Shown: in pieces, positions 48,470 through 57,200 of the stretch
Layout of the letters: every line of letters starts with the position of its first letter
Numbering within the stretch: the first letter of the stretch is position 1
Made by a program: the position numbers and the translations under genes
The notes under the pieces: generated by a model
What the model was told of the DNA's origin: nothing
Database searches by the model: none
The model's input: the letters and a program-made list of their open reading frames with translations, nothing else
NCBI RefSeq assembly: GCF_002551005.1
Contig: NZ_NVOY01000009.1
Coordinates: 148,391 to 212,390, forward strand
Reading direction: 5' to 3'
Source: Bacillus pseudomycoides
GTDB taxonomy: Bacteria > Bacillota > Bacilli > Bacillales > Bacillaceae_G
Length of the DNA stretch: 64,000 nucleotides

Positions 48470-49018
48470 TTAAACGTTTAAAGTCTCTTGACCTGGTTTC
48501 CAGTTTGCTGGGCAAAGTCCGCCAGTTTGAAGAGCTTGAAGAACACGGAGTACTTCGTCAACTTCCCGTCCAATGTTGTTATGATGGACAACTTGATACA
48601 TTAATTCGCCTTCTGGGCTAATAATGAATAGACCACGAAGCGCGATCCCTTCTTCTTCAAGTAATACGCCATAATCACGAGATACTACATGATTTGTATC
48701 AGCAGCTAATGGATATTTTAAGTCGCCTAAACCGTTTTTCGTACGGTCAGTGTTAATCCATGCTAAATGAGTATGAATTGTGTCAGTCGATACACCAACT
48801 ACCTCTGCATCTAAATCTTCGAACTCATCATAACGATCAGAAAGTGCGATAATTTCTGTTGGACATACGAAAGTGAAATCCATTGGATAGAAGAAAAGCA
48901 CTGTCCATTTGTCTTGTTTAATAACCTCTTCAAGGCTTACTTTACCAAATTCTTTGTTTGGCATAACAGCATCCATCTCAAAGCGTGGAGCTTGTTTTGC
49001 TACCATACGTTCTGCCAT
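48470..49018 (-). CDS. ykuU: YkuU, 2-Cys peroxiredoxin
   Basis: 182 aa AhpC/TSA family. Peroxidatic Cys in DFTFVCPTE near residue 52 and resolving Cys in TGGLCPANW near residue 169, the layout of typical 2-Cys peroxiredoxins. It reduces peroxides with electrons from a thioredoxin-like donor, perhaps YkuV. The ATG at 49018 follows GGAGGTT; a TTG nine bases upstream lies in the spacer. Confidence 0.93.
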   Translation of the reverse strand: MAERMVAKQAPRFEMDAVMPNKEFGKVSLEEVIKQDKWTVLFFYPMDFTFVCPTEIIALSDRYDEFEDLDAEVVGVSTDTIHTHLAWINTDRTKNGLGDLKYPLAADTNHVVSRDYGVLLEEEGIALRGLFIISPEGELMYQVVHHNNIGREVDEVLRVLQALQTGGLCPANWKPGQETLNV

Positions 49019-49323
49019 ATGTACCAACCTCCGTTAATTTTTAGTCATATATTGTTTACTCCTATATTATATGGGAGAAAATGGTTTTTAGTCAATATCA
49101 TTTAATAATAATTATAAAACAACTAACTATCAACTCTTTCTCCCACCTACCATTATAAAGTATTGTGCTAGAATTACAAAAAAAATGTACTATATAAATA
49201 CAAATACAAAAATCGACATAAAAAACTCTTTCTTTTGAGGTGGGCGAGAGCATCTGGCCATACTTAGAAGCGGTCAGGGCCTTTTTCTGCCACATGCAAG
49301 GTTTTAAACAAACGGAACAAGCA
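49019..49323. other. ykuU-dapL intergenic region, no gene seen
   Basis: CCCACCTACC (49142) and TTTTGAGGTGGG (49234) are an inverted pair resembling the interior of the bcr1-like repeat, so a decayed copy is possible. GGAACA/TGTTCC at 49314-49337 may act as a weak dapL terminator. Confidence 0.4.
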
Positions 49324-50454
49324 TTACGCTCTGTTCCCTTTCCATTTTACGTATGTTGTTAAAAATAGAATCGCTTTTTCAATTGCTGATTCATCTGGCT
49401 GTAATTTCGCATGATGCAGTCCATATTCAGATTCGACACCAAGCCAAAACATAAAACCTGGCATCTCACGTAGCATATATCCAAAATCTTCTCCTGTCAT
49501 CGCCTCTGTACAAGTGATCACATTCATATCTGTATGTTCGTCCGTAAACTCCATGAATTCCTTCGTTAACGTTTCATCGTTATATACTTGATGATACATC
49601 GCTCCGTAATCAATATGTGCTGTACACCCAAAAGACGTTTCGATTCCAGCAACAATTGCTTCAATCCGTTCCTTTACTCGTTTCATAGATTCAACAGATA
49701 ATGTACGTATCGTTCCTTCTAAACGAGCCTTTTCCGCAATAATATTTTGTACTGTTCCACCGGTAATTTTCCCGATTGTAATAACCGCACTATCTAGTGG
49801 ATTGACATTACGACTAATAACAGATTGCAGTTGTGTGACAAGATGGCTTGCGGCAACAATCATATCGTTTGCTGTATGGGGATATGCTGCATGTCCACCT
49901 TTCCCTTTCAAATCAATGTATAGCTCGGATGTATTCGCAAAAAGTAATCCCTCTTTTGTCGCAATTGCCCCTACTGGATATTCTGGTGCAATATGAAGCC
50001 CAAGAATCATATCTGGTTTCCATGCTTGTAACTCTTCACTTTGTAATAACGGAAGAGCGCCACCCGGCCCTTCCTCAGCTGGTTGAAAAATAAAAACAAG
50101 ATGATCATCAATTCGCTCTGTAACAAAAGCTGTTAATAACCCAAGGCCAATTGTCGTATGCATATCATGCCCGCATGCGTGCATCATCCCTTCATGTAAT
50201 GAAGAAAATTCATATCCTGTCTCTTCCGTAATTGGAAGTCCGTCGATATCAGCACGGTAACCAATTGTTTTTTTCGGATTACGGCCATGTACTTTTACAA
50301 TGACACCTGTTTTCCATGTCTTTACTTCCATATACTCACTTGGAAGAGTATTTATATAATTTAAAATATATTGCTGTGTTTTCCATTCTTGAAAACCAAG
50401 CTCCGGAATTTGATGTAAATCTCTCCGCATTTGAATAAATTTATTTACCCTCAT
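49324..50454 (-). CDS. dapL: N-acetyldiaminopimelate deacetylase DapL (YkuR)
   Basis: 376 aa M20-family metallohydrolase. Metal ligands in [14 protein letters not shown] near residue 92, EEGPGG with the catalytic Glu pair, and [12 protein letters not shown]; a dimerisation domain lies between. It removes acetate from N-acetyl-LL-diaminopimelate in the acetyl branch of lysine and peptidoglycan precursor synthesis. It follows dapH, with a terminator-like hairpin between the genes. A near relative of amidohydrolases such as hippurate hydrolase, but the dapH neighbour settles the call. Confidence 0.95.
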   Translation of the reverse strand: MRVNKFIQMRRDLHQIPELGFQEWKTQQYILNYINTLPSEYMEVKTWKTGVIVKVHGRNPKKTIGYRADIDGLPITEETGYEFSSLHEGMMHACGHDMHTTIGLGLLTAFVTERIDDHLVFIFQPAEEGPGGALPLLQSEELQAWKPDMILGLHIAPEYPVGAIATKEGLLFANTSELYIDLKGKGGHAAYPHTANDMIVAASHLVTQLQSVISRNVNPLDSAVITIGKITGGTVQNIIAEKARLEGTIRTLSVESMKRVKERIEAIVAGIETSFGCTAHIDYGAMYHQVYNDETLTKEFMEFTDEHTDMNVITCTEAMTGEDFGYMLREMPGFMFWLGVESEYGLHHAKLQPDESAIEKAILFLTTYVKWKGNRA

Positions 50455-50474
50455 CGTTTCACCACCATTGATAA

Positions 50475-50506
50475 AAAGCGTAAGAGCCTACAAGCCCTTA
50501 CGCTTT
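50475..50506 (-). terminator. Terminator-like hairpin between dapH and dapL
   Basis: AAAGCGTAAG/CTTACGCTTT followed on the - strand by TTTTATC. It lies inside an operon, so it is probably partial. Confidence 0.65.
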
Positions 50507-50511
50507 CTTTT

Positions 50512-51234
50512 TTATTCTTCTGGGTTCAATTGACGAAGCTCTTGTTTAATTTCTGTTTTCGCTTTTGTTTTTTCGTCAATTTCTTTAATAACACGTGCTG
50601 GTGTTCCTGCAACAACTGTGTATGGTGGTACGTCTTCGGTTACAACTGCACCCGCTGCAACAACTGCACCTTTACCTACTGTAACACCTTCTAGGACTAC
50701 TACGTTTGCACCAATTACAACATCATCTTCAACGATAACTGGTTTTGCAGAAGGCGGCTCGATAACGCCTGCAAGTACAGCTCCAGCTCCAACGTGACAG
50801 TTTTTACCTACTGTTGCACGTCCACCAAGCACTGCATTCATATCAATCATTGAACCTTCACCAATTACAGCACCAATGTTAATCGTTGCGTTCATCATAA
50901 TAACTGCATTATCACCGATTTCAACCTGGTCACGAATAATAGCACCTGGTTCAATACGTGCTTTTATGCCTTTTAAGTCAAGCATTGGAATTGCAGAGTT
51001 ACGACGATCATTTTCAACAACATAATCTACAACATGTTTTTTATTTTCTTCAAGGATTGTCTTAATTTCAGACCATTCCCCAAATAATACGCCTGATTTT
51101 TTATTTACAAACGCTTGTACTGTTTCAGGGAATGTAATTTCTTTTAAATCCCCTTTTATGTATACCTTTACAGGAGTTTTCTTCTCACTTTTTTGAATAA
51201 ACGAGATGATCTCGTTTGCATCCATCATTTTCAT
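50512..51234 (-). CDS. dapH: Tetrahydrodipicolinate N-acetyltransferase DapH (YkuQ)
   Basis: 240 aa. An N-terminal alpha/beta domain is followed by a left-handed beta helix of hexapeptide repeats ([16 protein letters not shown].., [14 protein letters not shown].., [13 protein letters not shown]). It acetylates tetrahydrodipicolinate using acetyl-CoA. GGAGG lies 8 nt before the ATG. Paired with dapL. Confidence 0.96.
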   Translation of the reverse strand: MKMMDANEIISFIQKSEKKTPVKVYIKGDLKEITFPETVQAFVNKKSGVLFGEWSEIKTILEENKKHVVDYVVENDRRNSAIPMLDLKGIKARIEPGAIIRDQVEIGDNAVIMMNATINIGAVIGEGSMIDMNAVLGGRATVGKNCHVGAGAVLAGVIEPPSAKPVIVEDDVVIGANVVVLEGVTVGKGAVVAAGAVVTEDVPPYTVVAGTPARVIKEIDEKTKAKTEIKQELRQLNPEE

Positions 51235-51305
51235 GCTTGTTGCCTCCTAAATCCATTTATACTGTTACTCTACCAAACGAGAAGACTCCTCGCAAGAAAA
51301 TAATC

Positions 51306-52163
51306 TTATTTTCCTGCTTGAATTTCTTCAATAACATCTAAAAACGCCTGCACTTGTTTTAATTGTCTAGCCGATTCACTTGTTAATAACCACGTTTCTC
51401 TCGTCAGTTTTACTGGAGTTTTATATGTCTTTTCCCTTACTTCTTTTAAAACAGTAGAGGGTAAAAGTGCATAACCAATACCATTTAAAACAAGTTGCTT
51501 ACACGTTTCAATTTGATCGACAACAATCGTACGTTTAGGGGGATTAGAAAATAAACCATACCACCAATTTTGGATTTGGCCATAATATGTTGAATCACTT
51601 TTAAATTGAATGAACGGCCTATTGGTGTCTTTTAACATGGAAATATCCTTAATTTCTGTATCAACTAAATACAACTCATCTTCAAATAATTGTTGCTTAT
51701 AGCCTTTATATTCTTGTGTCCCTCGTAAAATCGCTACATGAACATCACCTTCGTAAAAGTGATTTTGCACTTCACTACTCCACCCTGTAAAGAGAGAAAT
51801 TTTTACGAATGGATACTTTTGTACAAACATCTTTAAAACTGGCGGCAACCAATATTGCCCAATGACAGAGGCAACAGCAATCTTTAAAGTTCCATATGTT
51901 TCCGTTTGAAAAGTTGCTAGTTCACTCTTAATCGCTTCCTCTCTTTGCAACATATCTTTAGCATAATTCGCTACTTTTTCACCTTCTGGTGTAATCGTTA
52001 ATCCTTTTTGAGAGCGAATAAAAAATTTCATCCCCCATTGTTTTTCCATCGATTGAAGCCTTTGACTAAGCGCTGGTTGTGATACAAATAGGCGCTCAGA
52101 AGCCTTTCGCATATTTAACTCTTGTTCTAAAATAACCATCATCTGAAAATCATCAATTTGCAA
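51306..52163 (-). CDS. ccpC: CcpC, LysR-family regulator of TCA-cycle genes
   Basis: 285 aa. N-terminal winged helix-turn-helix (NMRKASERLFVSQPALSQRL, residues 16-35), then a LysR effector-binding domain with GWSSEVQNHFYEGDVHVAILRG. Close to B. subtilis CcpC (YkuM), the citrate-responsive repressor of citZ and citB and positive regulator of aconitase. Location between dapH and cbpB agrees. The DNA sites it binds are not expected here. Confidence 0.92.
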   Translation of the reverse strand: MQIDDFQMMVILEQELNMRKASERLFVSQPALSQRLQSMEKQWGMKFFIRSQKGLTITPEGEKVANYAKDMLQREEAIKSELATFQTETYGTLKIAVASVIGQYWLPPVLKMFVQKYPFVKISLFTGWSSEVQNHFYEGDVHVAILRGTQEYKGYKQQLFEDELYLVDTEIKDISMLKDTNRPFIQFKSDSTYYGQIQNWWYGLFSNPPKRTIVVDQIETCKQLVLNGIGYALLPSTVLKEVREKTYKTPVKLTRETWLLTSESARQLKQVQAFLDVIEEIQAGK

Positions 52164-52196
52164 TGTTTTCCCCTTCTTTCGTTACAACTGAACGAT

Positions 52197-52231
52197 AAAG
52201 GCGACTTCTTCTTTCAGTTGAAGTCGCCTTT
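52197..52231 (-). terminator. cbpB terminator
   Basis: AAGGCGACTTC/GAAGTCGCCTT with a T-rich tail on the - strand, just after cbpB. Confidence 0.82.
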
Positions 52232-52238
52232 TCCAACA

Positions 52239-52682
52239 TTATCGATTAAATCGTCTCACTGTTTTATTTAGTAATTTTAAAATGGCACGACGCGTCAAAA
52301 TCCCTTCAAAATACGCTTCCTCGTTCTCAACACATACAAATGGATGATCAATCGTCATCTCCAATGCTTTTGAAAATGAATCCTGTAACTTAAGGCGTGG
52401 AATATCTCCCTTCATCACACTTTCTACTTTCATATCCTCTAGTTTTTCAAATTCAATTCGCTCTAGCCCTAAAATACCATCCAAAATCATCGCTGTACTT
52501 ACTAATCCATGCAATTTGTACATCGGATCTAATACTGGAATTGCTGAATAGCCAGATTTCACTAAAACAAGTAAAGCGTGCTCCAAACTATTTCCCATTT
52601 GAACATGTGCTACTTTTTCTGATGAAATCATTAAGTCCTTTACAAAAACTTGCTGAAAATCTTCTTTTGGAATGCTAATCAT
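52239..52682 (-). CDS. cbpB: CbpB/DarB, two-CBS-domain c-di-AMP receptor (YkuL)
   Basis: 147 aa composed of two CBS motifs (about residues 15-70 and 75-140): EHALLVLVKSGYSAIPVLDP and KALEMTIDHPFVCVEN. In B. subtilis and Listeria the c-di-AMP-free form stimulates the (p)ppGpp synthetase Rel, and in B. subtilis it also acts on pyruvate carboxylase. ATG at 52682 follows a GTGGGGGAT site. Transcribed towards ccpC, with its own terminator between. Confidence 0.9.
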   Translation of the reverse strand: MISIPKEDFQQVFVKDLMISSEKVAHVQMGNSLEHALLVLVKSGYSAIPVLDPMYKLHGLVSTAMILDGILGLERIEFEKLEDMKVESVMKGDIPRLKLQDSFSKALEMTIDHPFVCVENEEAYFEGILTRRAILKLLNKTVRRFNR

Positions 52683-52898
52683 ATTGATATCCCCCACTTT
52701 GACTCATTCTAACAAGTAGCAATTGTAAACCAATCGTAAAAAACAATTCGTTCAAGTAATGTTTTACTTTCTCATTTCTATTCTCAGTTTATGACAGCGT
52801 TTACATATTATTATCTGTCCTTATTTTCTTATTTAAAATAAATAATCACAGTTCATTTTACCATAGAAACAAAAGAAAAGACCACCATTCTGGCAGCC

Positions 52899-53090
52899 TT
52901 AATATCCTTCGTTTTTCAGACGAGCAAATAAACTTGTAATTCGTTTGTAATGGGATACATCTGTTTTCTTTCGCCCATTTTCAATATCAGAAAGTTCAAC
53001 GGAAAGTATTTCACTCGCATAATTTTGTCGAAACAACACATCTAACAATAAGTTTTGTTCCTCTTTTGTTAAATCAATTTCTCTACTCAT
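52899..53090 (-). CDS. abbA: AbbA, antirepressor of AbrB
   Basis: 63 aa helical protein (LTKEEQNLLLDVLFRQNYA.., LSVELSDIENGRK). The family is small and recognised by this core and by place between ykuL (cbpB) and ykuK. In B. subtilis, Spo0A induces AbbA, which blocks DNA binding by AbrB. GGAGGAAAAA precedes the ATG. A generic helix-turn-helix reading is also possible, but length and neighbours favour AbbA. Confidence 0.83.
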   Translation of the reverse strand: MSREIDLTKEEQNLLLDVLFRQNYASEILSVELSDIENGRKKTDVSHYKRITSLFARLKNEGY

Positions 53091-53176
53091 TTTTTCCTCC
53101 CCTTATTAAACCGTTCTTATTATTTATTATATAAAATATTCCCTTTATTTAATAGATTGAAAATTCAGTACAAAAA

Positions 53177-53695
53177 TTATTTCGTGTACCGATTTGCATA
53201 GCTAAACGCCGCATATGCATCGGGTTTAATTTTAGGCGTTAATCCCATTGCTGTAATCTTATTTGTCATATCCGAAATAAATTCTCTCGTTAAACCATAT
53301 TTTCCAATATCCAAATGAATCTCCATTACAAATTCAGCACCTTCTCCGCAGTATGGATAAAGGATATCCCAAAGTTGTTGTATTCGCTCAGGTGTAAATA
53401 AACAAGCAACCTCTTGGCTAAATTGTGTTTCCAAATAAATTTTTTCTCGTAAACTTGGTGGCTTTCGCTTTAACGTTTGGTGATATAAACACCCCCAAGC
53501 TCCTTTTCCAACGCGATGCAAATGAATAGCTGTAATAAAACGTGTATCATTTTGATGTACTTGTGAATCTGTTCCAATTGACAATCGATACATGTTGCGC
53601 GGTGCACTTTGAATAAAATGACAAATTCTTGAGAATACAGTTTCGAAACTCATGTGTCGCTCTGATAAATTGTAAAATTGATATTCTCCGCCCAT
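53177..53695 (-). CDS. ykuK: YkuK, RNase H-like fold family protein (DUF458)
   Basis: 172 aa, the B. subtilis length. Conserved GTDSQVHQNDTRFITAI near residue 42, EIHLDIGKYGLTREFI and the C-terminal PKIKPDAYAAFSYANRYTK. Acidic residues of the first and third segments resemble RNase H-like active sites; activity has not been shown. ATG at 53695 follows GAAGGGACG; the longer frame would overlap the upstream zinc-ribbon ORF. Confidence 0.88.
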   Translation of the reverse strand: MGGEYQFYNLSERHMSFETVFSRICHFIQSAPRNMYRLSIGTDSQVHQNDTRFITAIHLHRVGKGAWGCLYHQTLKRKPPSLREKIYLETQFSQEVACLFTPERIQQLWDILYPYCGEGAEFVMEIHLDIGKYGLTREFISDMTNKITAMGLTPKIKPDAYAAFSYANRYTK

Positions 53696-53769
53696 ACAGT
53701 CACGTCCCTTCTCATAGACAGACTTTCGTATTCTCATTGTATGGGACAAAGCAACAAAATATGCCTTAC

Positions 53770-53910
53770 TTATCCTTTGCTCGTTTCGATATTCCGTATT
53801 GAATATGTACAAAACGGACATTTAAAAATAACATTTTGATTCGATTGTGCTGTTAACACATGTGTAATTTCTGACTGTTTATGACATTTTGGACACACAA
53901 CAATCGGCAT
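53770..53910 (-). CDS. Candidate 46-aa zinc-ribbon protein upstream of ykuK
   Basis: MPIVVCPKCHKQSEITH.. with a second pair CPFCTYSI: two CPxC knuckles 28 residues apart predict a zinc ribbon. It lies 74 bp before ykuK on the same strand. The ribosome-binding site is modest (AAAGTGGAAAAA). The cysteine pattern makes a real gene likely despite the length. No family assigned. Confidence 0.65.
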   Translation of the reverse strand: MPIVVCPKCHKQSEITHVLTAQSNQNVIFKCPFCTYSIRNIETSKG

Positions 53911-53939
53911 TTTTTCCACTTTTCTCACCTCTTTACGTC

Positions 53940-54015
53940 GCTGCTTATGAGCAGGCCTCTATCTCAATGCTACCTGTCCGTAAGAGCCCGATTGATGAAA
54001 ACTTCACTTTATAGA
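53940..54015 (+). repeat. bcr1-like repeat remnant
   Basis: Contains TGCTTATGAGCAGGCCTC and GTAAGAGCCCGATTGATG, and ends AACTTCACTTTATAG; start decayed. It separates the zinc-ribbon gene from ykuJ. Confidence 0.6.
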
Positions 54016-54060
54016 ATGTGTTATCAGTTTAGGGTCAGAGAGAGAATCTTATTCATCATA

Positions 54061-54101
54061 AAAAAAGAAGGTGCCTTCATTTTTTGAGGCACCTTCTTTT
54101 T
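54061..54101 (-). terminator. ykuJ terminator
   Basis: AAAAAGAAGGTGCCT/AGGCACCTTCTTTTT, symmetrical, directly after ykuJ. Confidence 0.85.
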
Positions 54102-54106
54102 ATGTA

Positions 54107-54343
54107 TCAAGAAAGAATATCGTAAATTTCGATTGCAACCATATCAATATTATCGAATTGATATACTTGTGGTTTTTCTCCTTGTTGATACACTTCTAGC
54201 TCGTACATATCGCTTTTATCAAAATATTTTACGCTACATTTGCGTTCACCGTTCACTTCAAAATAGCGTTGTGCTACTTCGCCGCTTTCAGCTTGTTCTT
54301 TTAGACTAACAAGACGAGTTAAAATTCCTTGGAGCAGAGACAT
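54107..54343 (-). CDS. ykuJ: YkuJ, DUF1797 family
   Basis: 78 aa compact protein (SLLQGILTRLVSLKEQAESG.., YELEVYQQGEKPQVYQFDNID), matching B. subtilis YkuJ, whose structure is known but function is not. An AAAGGGGAG site precedes the ATG; a longer frame to 54484 lacks one. Followed by its own terminator. Confidence 0.88.
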   Translation of the reverse strand: MSLLQGILTRLVSLKEQAESGEVAQRYFEVNGERKCSVKYFDKSDMYELEVYQQGEKPQVYQFDNIDMVAIEIYDILS

Positions 54344-54604
54344 GAAATCTCCCCTTTCTCTAATGTTCCTACGAATAGGTTTTACAGCAATACTCATTCT
54401 ATCCGTCATAACTGAAAAAATGTCCCACACCCTAGGATAATGCTTATGAGCAAGAAACTCAACTAAAATTTGTCGAAAAAACATACAAAAAGCCGAAATC
54501 TACACTTCTACTGCTTTTCTTGTGCATTTAACAGAAAAACTTTATATCAATGTTGTAAAAAAGAGAAATAAGAATTATTCAATTCGTGTTCAATAAAAAG
54601 CTTG

Positions 54605-54680
54605 CCATGTTTATGAAAGTTTTACTTTATCTTGCATTAACGGGCACTCACCCCCGCACTGATAGACATTTCACTTTATT
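54605..54680 (+). repeat. bcr1-like repeat remnant
   Basis: GAAAGTTTTACTTTAT, ACGGGCACTCACCCCCGCACTGATAG and a perfect GACATTTCACTTTAT end; the first end is lost. It lies just before the glutaredoxin-like gene and may carry or displace its promoter. Confidence 0.55.
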
Positions 54681-54734
54681 GAAGTTTTTTATATACGAGA
54701 ATATAATGAAAATAAGTTGAAGAGGAGGAATTAT

Positions 54735-54974
54735 ATGAAGAAAGTAGATATATACACACAACCTGATTGTCCACCATGTCAAATTATAAAAGAATTTTTA
54801 AAACATAATCATGTTATTTTCACAGAATACAATATCAAAAAAGACGCTGCTGCTCGCAATCGTCTTCTCTATGATTATGAGTCCTATTCTACTCCAACTG
54901 TTGTTGTAGACGGGGAAGTTGTAGCAGGATTTCAAATTGAAAAATTACAACAACTTTTAGAATTAGAACAATAA
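54735..54974 (+). CDS. Glutaredoxin-like (NrdH type) protein
   Basis: 79 aa thioredoxin-fold protein. Active site QPDCPPCQIIK (CPPC) at residue 10, cis-Pro in YSTPTVVVDG and GFQIEKLQQLL at the end. CPPC differs from the CPYC of classical glutaredoxins, and Bacilli lack glutathione, so the partner could be thioredoxin reductase or bacillithiol. GAGGAGG precedes the ATG at 54735. Single gene with terminator. Confidence 0.87.
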   Translation: MKKVDIYTQPDCPPCQIIKEFLKHNHVIFTEYNIKKDAAARNRLLYDYESYSTPTVVVDGEVVAGFQIEKLQQLLELEQ

Positions 54975-55006
54975 AAAAAGTGACAATATATACGTCACTT
55001 TTTTTC
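54974..55006 (+). terminator. Terminator of the glutaredoxin-like gene
   Basis: AAAAAAAGTGAC/GTCACTTTTTTT directly after the stop. Confidence 0.88.
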
Positions 55007-55080
55007 GCTATTCGCAAATGGTAAATTCTTCGCCCCAATACTTTAAGGATCCCAAAAATGGTAGGGATAAAGTGAAACTC
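55007..55080 (-). repeat. Short bcr1-like remnant
   Basis: CGCTATTCGCAAATGG at one side and GGGATAAAGTGAAACTCC at the other are fragments of repeat ends, in conflicting orientations, so rearranged. Confidence 0.4.
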
Positions 55081-55088
55081 CTGTCATT

Positions 55089-55580
55089 TTACTCTTTTTC
55101 GTATTTTTTTATTTCAGATAAGAGCTGTTTATTTTCATGATACCCCGCCATTTTCCATTTATCACCACTTTTTTGCAGTGTAATAATTTGATACTCATCC
55201 GTTTTTATATTCCGTTCATATACGTATAACAAATTATGCTCTTGATTGTATACAATTTTTGTTTTTGATGAAAAAGTAAATGGTGCTTCTTTTGTAGGTA
55301 ACAAATATTGAGCGCTCCGTTTCACATCTTGATTATTTTCATCCGTAAAAACTTGAAGAAAGTTATCCGTGAAATAAGGAGATAATGTATCATACATTTT
55401 ATCCATTGATAGTCGCTTATCACGAATAGAAAACTGCGCTTCATATCCCTTTTGAATCGTTTCAAATATTTCATTTTGATCAATTTTAGTTTCTTCTTTT
55501 CCAAGCACCGTTGTCACACCTTGTCCAATTACAAATGCAACGAAAAGAAATAGCACAATCCAAATCCCGTATTTTTTCAT
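55089..55580 (-). CDS. Uncharacterised membrane-anchored protein (DUF3993-like)
   Basis: 163 aa. One N-terminal hydrophobic segment (residues 4-24) predicts a signal-anchor or secretion signal; the rest is an extracellular alpha/beta domain (FTDNFLQVFTDENNQ.., LLYVYERNIKTDEYQI). I associate it loosely with DUF3993. ATG at 55580 follows AAGGAGGG. Function unknown. Confidence 0.7.
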   Translation of the reverse strand: MKKYGIWIVLFLFVAFVIGQGVTTVLGKEETKIDQNEIFETIQKGYEAQFSIRDKRLSMDKMYDTLSPYFTDNFLQVFTDENNQDVKRSAQYLLPTKEAPFTFSSKTKIVYNQEHNLLYVYERNIKTDEYQIITLQKSGDKWKMAGYHENKQLLSEIKKYEKE

Positions 55581-55744
55581 TTTCGCACCCTCCTTGTAAA
55601 AAGAGCTTATCCTTCTACTATTCATTGTAGCAATGATTATGCAATGAAAGAGTAGCTTTCGTTCGTAAAATGTTTACAACGATAGACACCATTCTTATCA
55701 TAGTTGTCACTATTACCAATTTATGATAAAAACAAACAAAAAAA

Positions 55745-55764
55745 TGCACGAAATATTTCGTGCA
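55745..55764 (-). terminator. ykuI terminator
   Basis: Perfect palindrome TGCACGAAATATTTCGTGCA followed by TTTTTTTG on the - strand. Confidence 0.75.
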
Positions 55765-56982
55765 TTATAATAAAACATCTTCTTCATATAAAAATTCATA
55801 AGATAAGTCAATAAATAAATAATGCTCATCATCAATAGGAAACGAAAATGTCCGAACCAATTCACCGGTTTCAAGATCACCGTATAAATCAGACAATCTT
55901 CCCTTTTGCTCAAAACGTAGCTTCATAATGTTTTCTAAAAAGTACGGACGCCAACTCCAATTTTTCATATAATACTCTGGCATTAACACCCATTCTCCGT
56001 CTTTTTTCATAACATTTCCTGATTTTTGAAATCCATCTTCATTACAAATAAAAATACGAAAGCTACAATTTGTCACTTGTTGACTAAAATTCATTAGCCA
56101 TTTATTAAAATCTTCTATTTTTCTATGTTTTGCCAATACATTCCCAACATATTCTCGAAGCGTTTCTGTTAGTTCATAAACCTTCTGCAATTTTCGTTTT
56201 TCACGCTGAATAAATTGATGGCACTCACTGCCAAGGCGCTCTTTCAAAATGTCTTTATCAATAAAATTAGACAAAGATTCTTTCAAATAATCCCCTTGGT
56301 AGTATCTCCCTCCATTTTTCCACGCATATTGCAACTGATAGAATGCATCAATATCTTCATACAATAATGTTGCTCCAATGCGTCTCGCCAGAAGTGATAA
56401 TGAATACAAAATATCCTGGTACGATTGTAACAATGCCGTTTGACGTAAGTTTGTTAAATCTACTTTTAGAATATCAGGAGTTAACATACTAATTCGTTCG
56501 AGATTACTTGTGCCTGTTCCTACTTTATTAATCGCAACTTGAATACCATATGTACGGTAATATATAAGCAAATGGTTAAACTGTTCAATTTCTTCTTTAA
56601 AATCATGTTCTGTTATTTCTAATACAATATGATTTAAACAAAGTCCTTTCTTCTCATACGTTAATAATAAATGCAGTAAACTTTCACTTTCATCACTCAT
56701 CAATATATGCGCATTACGATGCACAAATAATAAAAATGATTGATCTGTTTCCAAATACCGATCCAATGCTTTTCCTAAAATAACATTATCAACTTCAAGT
56801 TGAAACTCATATGGAATTGAATCATCGTGAAAAAATGCAGCAAGACTGTGAATCCCTTCTTCTGTTTGTATACGTCCTACTACTTCATATCCAATTACAG
56901 TATGTTCATCGGCACTAAAAATAGCTTGATAATAAGGAAGGACTTTATCCAAATTACTCATCACATCTAATGCATCTACCAT
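55765..56982 (-). CDS. ykuI: YkuI, degenerate EAL-domain c-di-GMP-binding protein
   Basis: 405 aa. N-terminal EAL domain (about 1-255) and C-terminal PAS-like domain (about 275-405; NWSWRPYFLENIMKLRF), the layout of B. subtilis YkuI, which binds c-di-GMP without hydrolysing it. The EAL signature reads YEVVGR and the usual DDFG metal site reads INKVG, so the metal-binding aspartate pair is lost. ATG at 56982 follows GGGGGGAGCG. Likely a c-di-GMP sensor; partner unknown. Confidence 0.9.
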   Translation of the reverse strand: MVDALDVMSNLDKVLPYYQAIFSADEHTVIGYEVVGRIQTEEGIHSLAAFFHDDSIPYEFQLEVDNVILGKALDRYLETDQSFLLFVHRNAHILMSDESESLLHLLLTYEKKGLCLNHIVLEITEHDFKEEIEQFNHLLIYYRTYGIQVAINKVGTGTSNLERISMLTPDILKVDLTNLRQTALLQSYQDILYSLSLLARRIGATLLYEDIDAFYQLQYAWKNGGRYYQGDYLKESLSNFIDKDILKERLGSECHQFIQREKRKLQKVYELTETLREYVGNVLAKHRKIEDFNKWLMNFSQQVTNCSFRIFICNEDGFQKSGNVMKKDGEWVLMPEYYMKNWSWRPYFLENIMKLRFEQKGRLSDLYGDLETGELVRTFSFPIDDEHYLFIDLSYEFLYEEDVLL

Positions 56983-57041
56983 AGCGCTCCCCCCTTTACT
57001 TTTCAAGATTATAACACGTTATGTAGAAAAAATAATAAAAA

Positions 57042-57068
57042 AATCCCTTCAGTTCTCCTGAAGGGATT
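57042..57068 (-). terminator. Terminator downstream of fadH
   Basis: AATCCCTTCAG/CTGAAGGGATT followed by TTTTTTTATT on the - strand, about 130 bases after fadH. Confidence 0.8.
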
Positions 57069-57200
57069 AGAGGGGTAAAATGCTAAGGGGAATTAGCAAT
57101 TCTACTATGAAGAAAAAAGAGGTCTTAAATATACCTTATAAACAGTTTTCTGTAAAGGTCCTCTTTCTAAATGTCACAAATACGTCACAAATATTCTCTC

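Noticed and set aside
51235-51305. Lysine riboswitch before dapH
   Set aside because: The gap is only about 70 bases and has no room for the aptamer.
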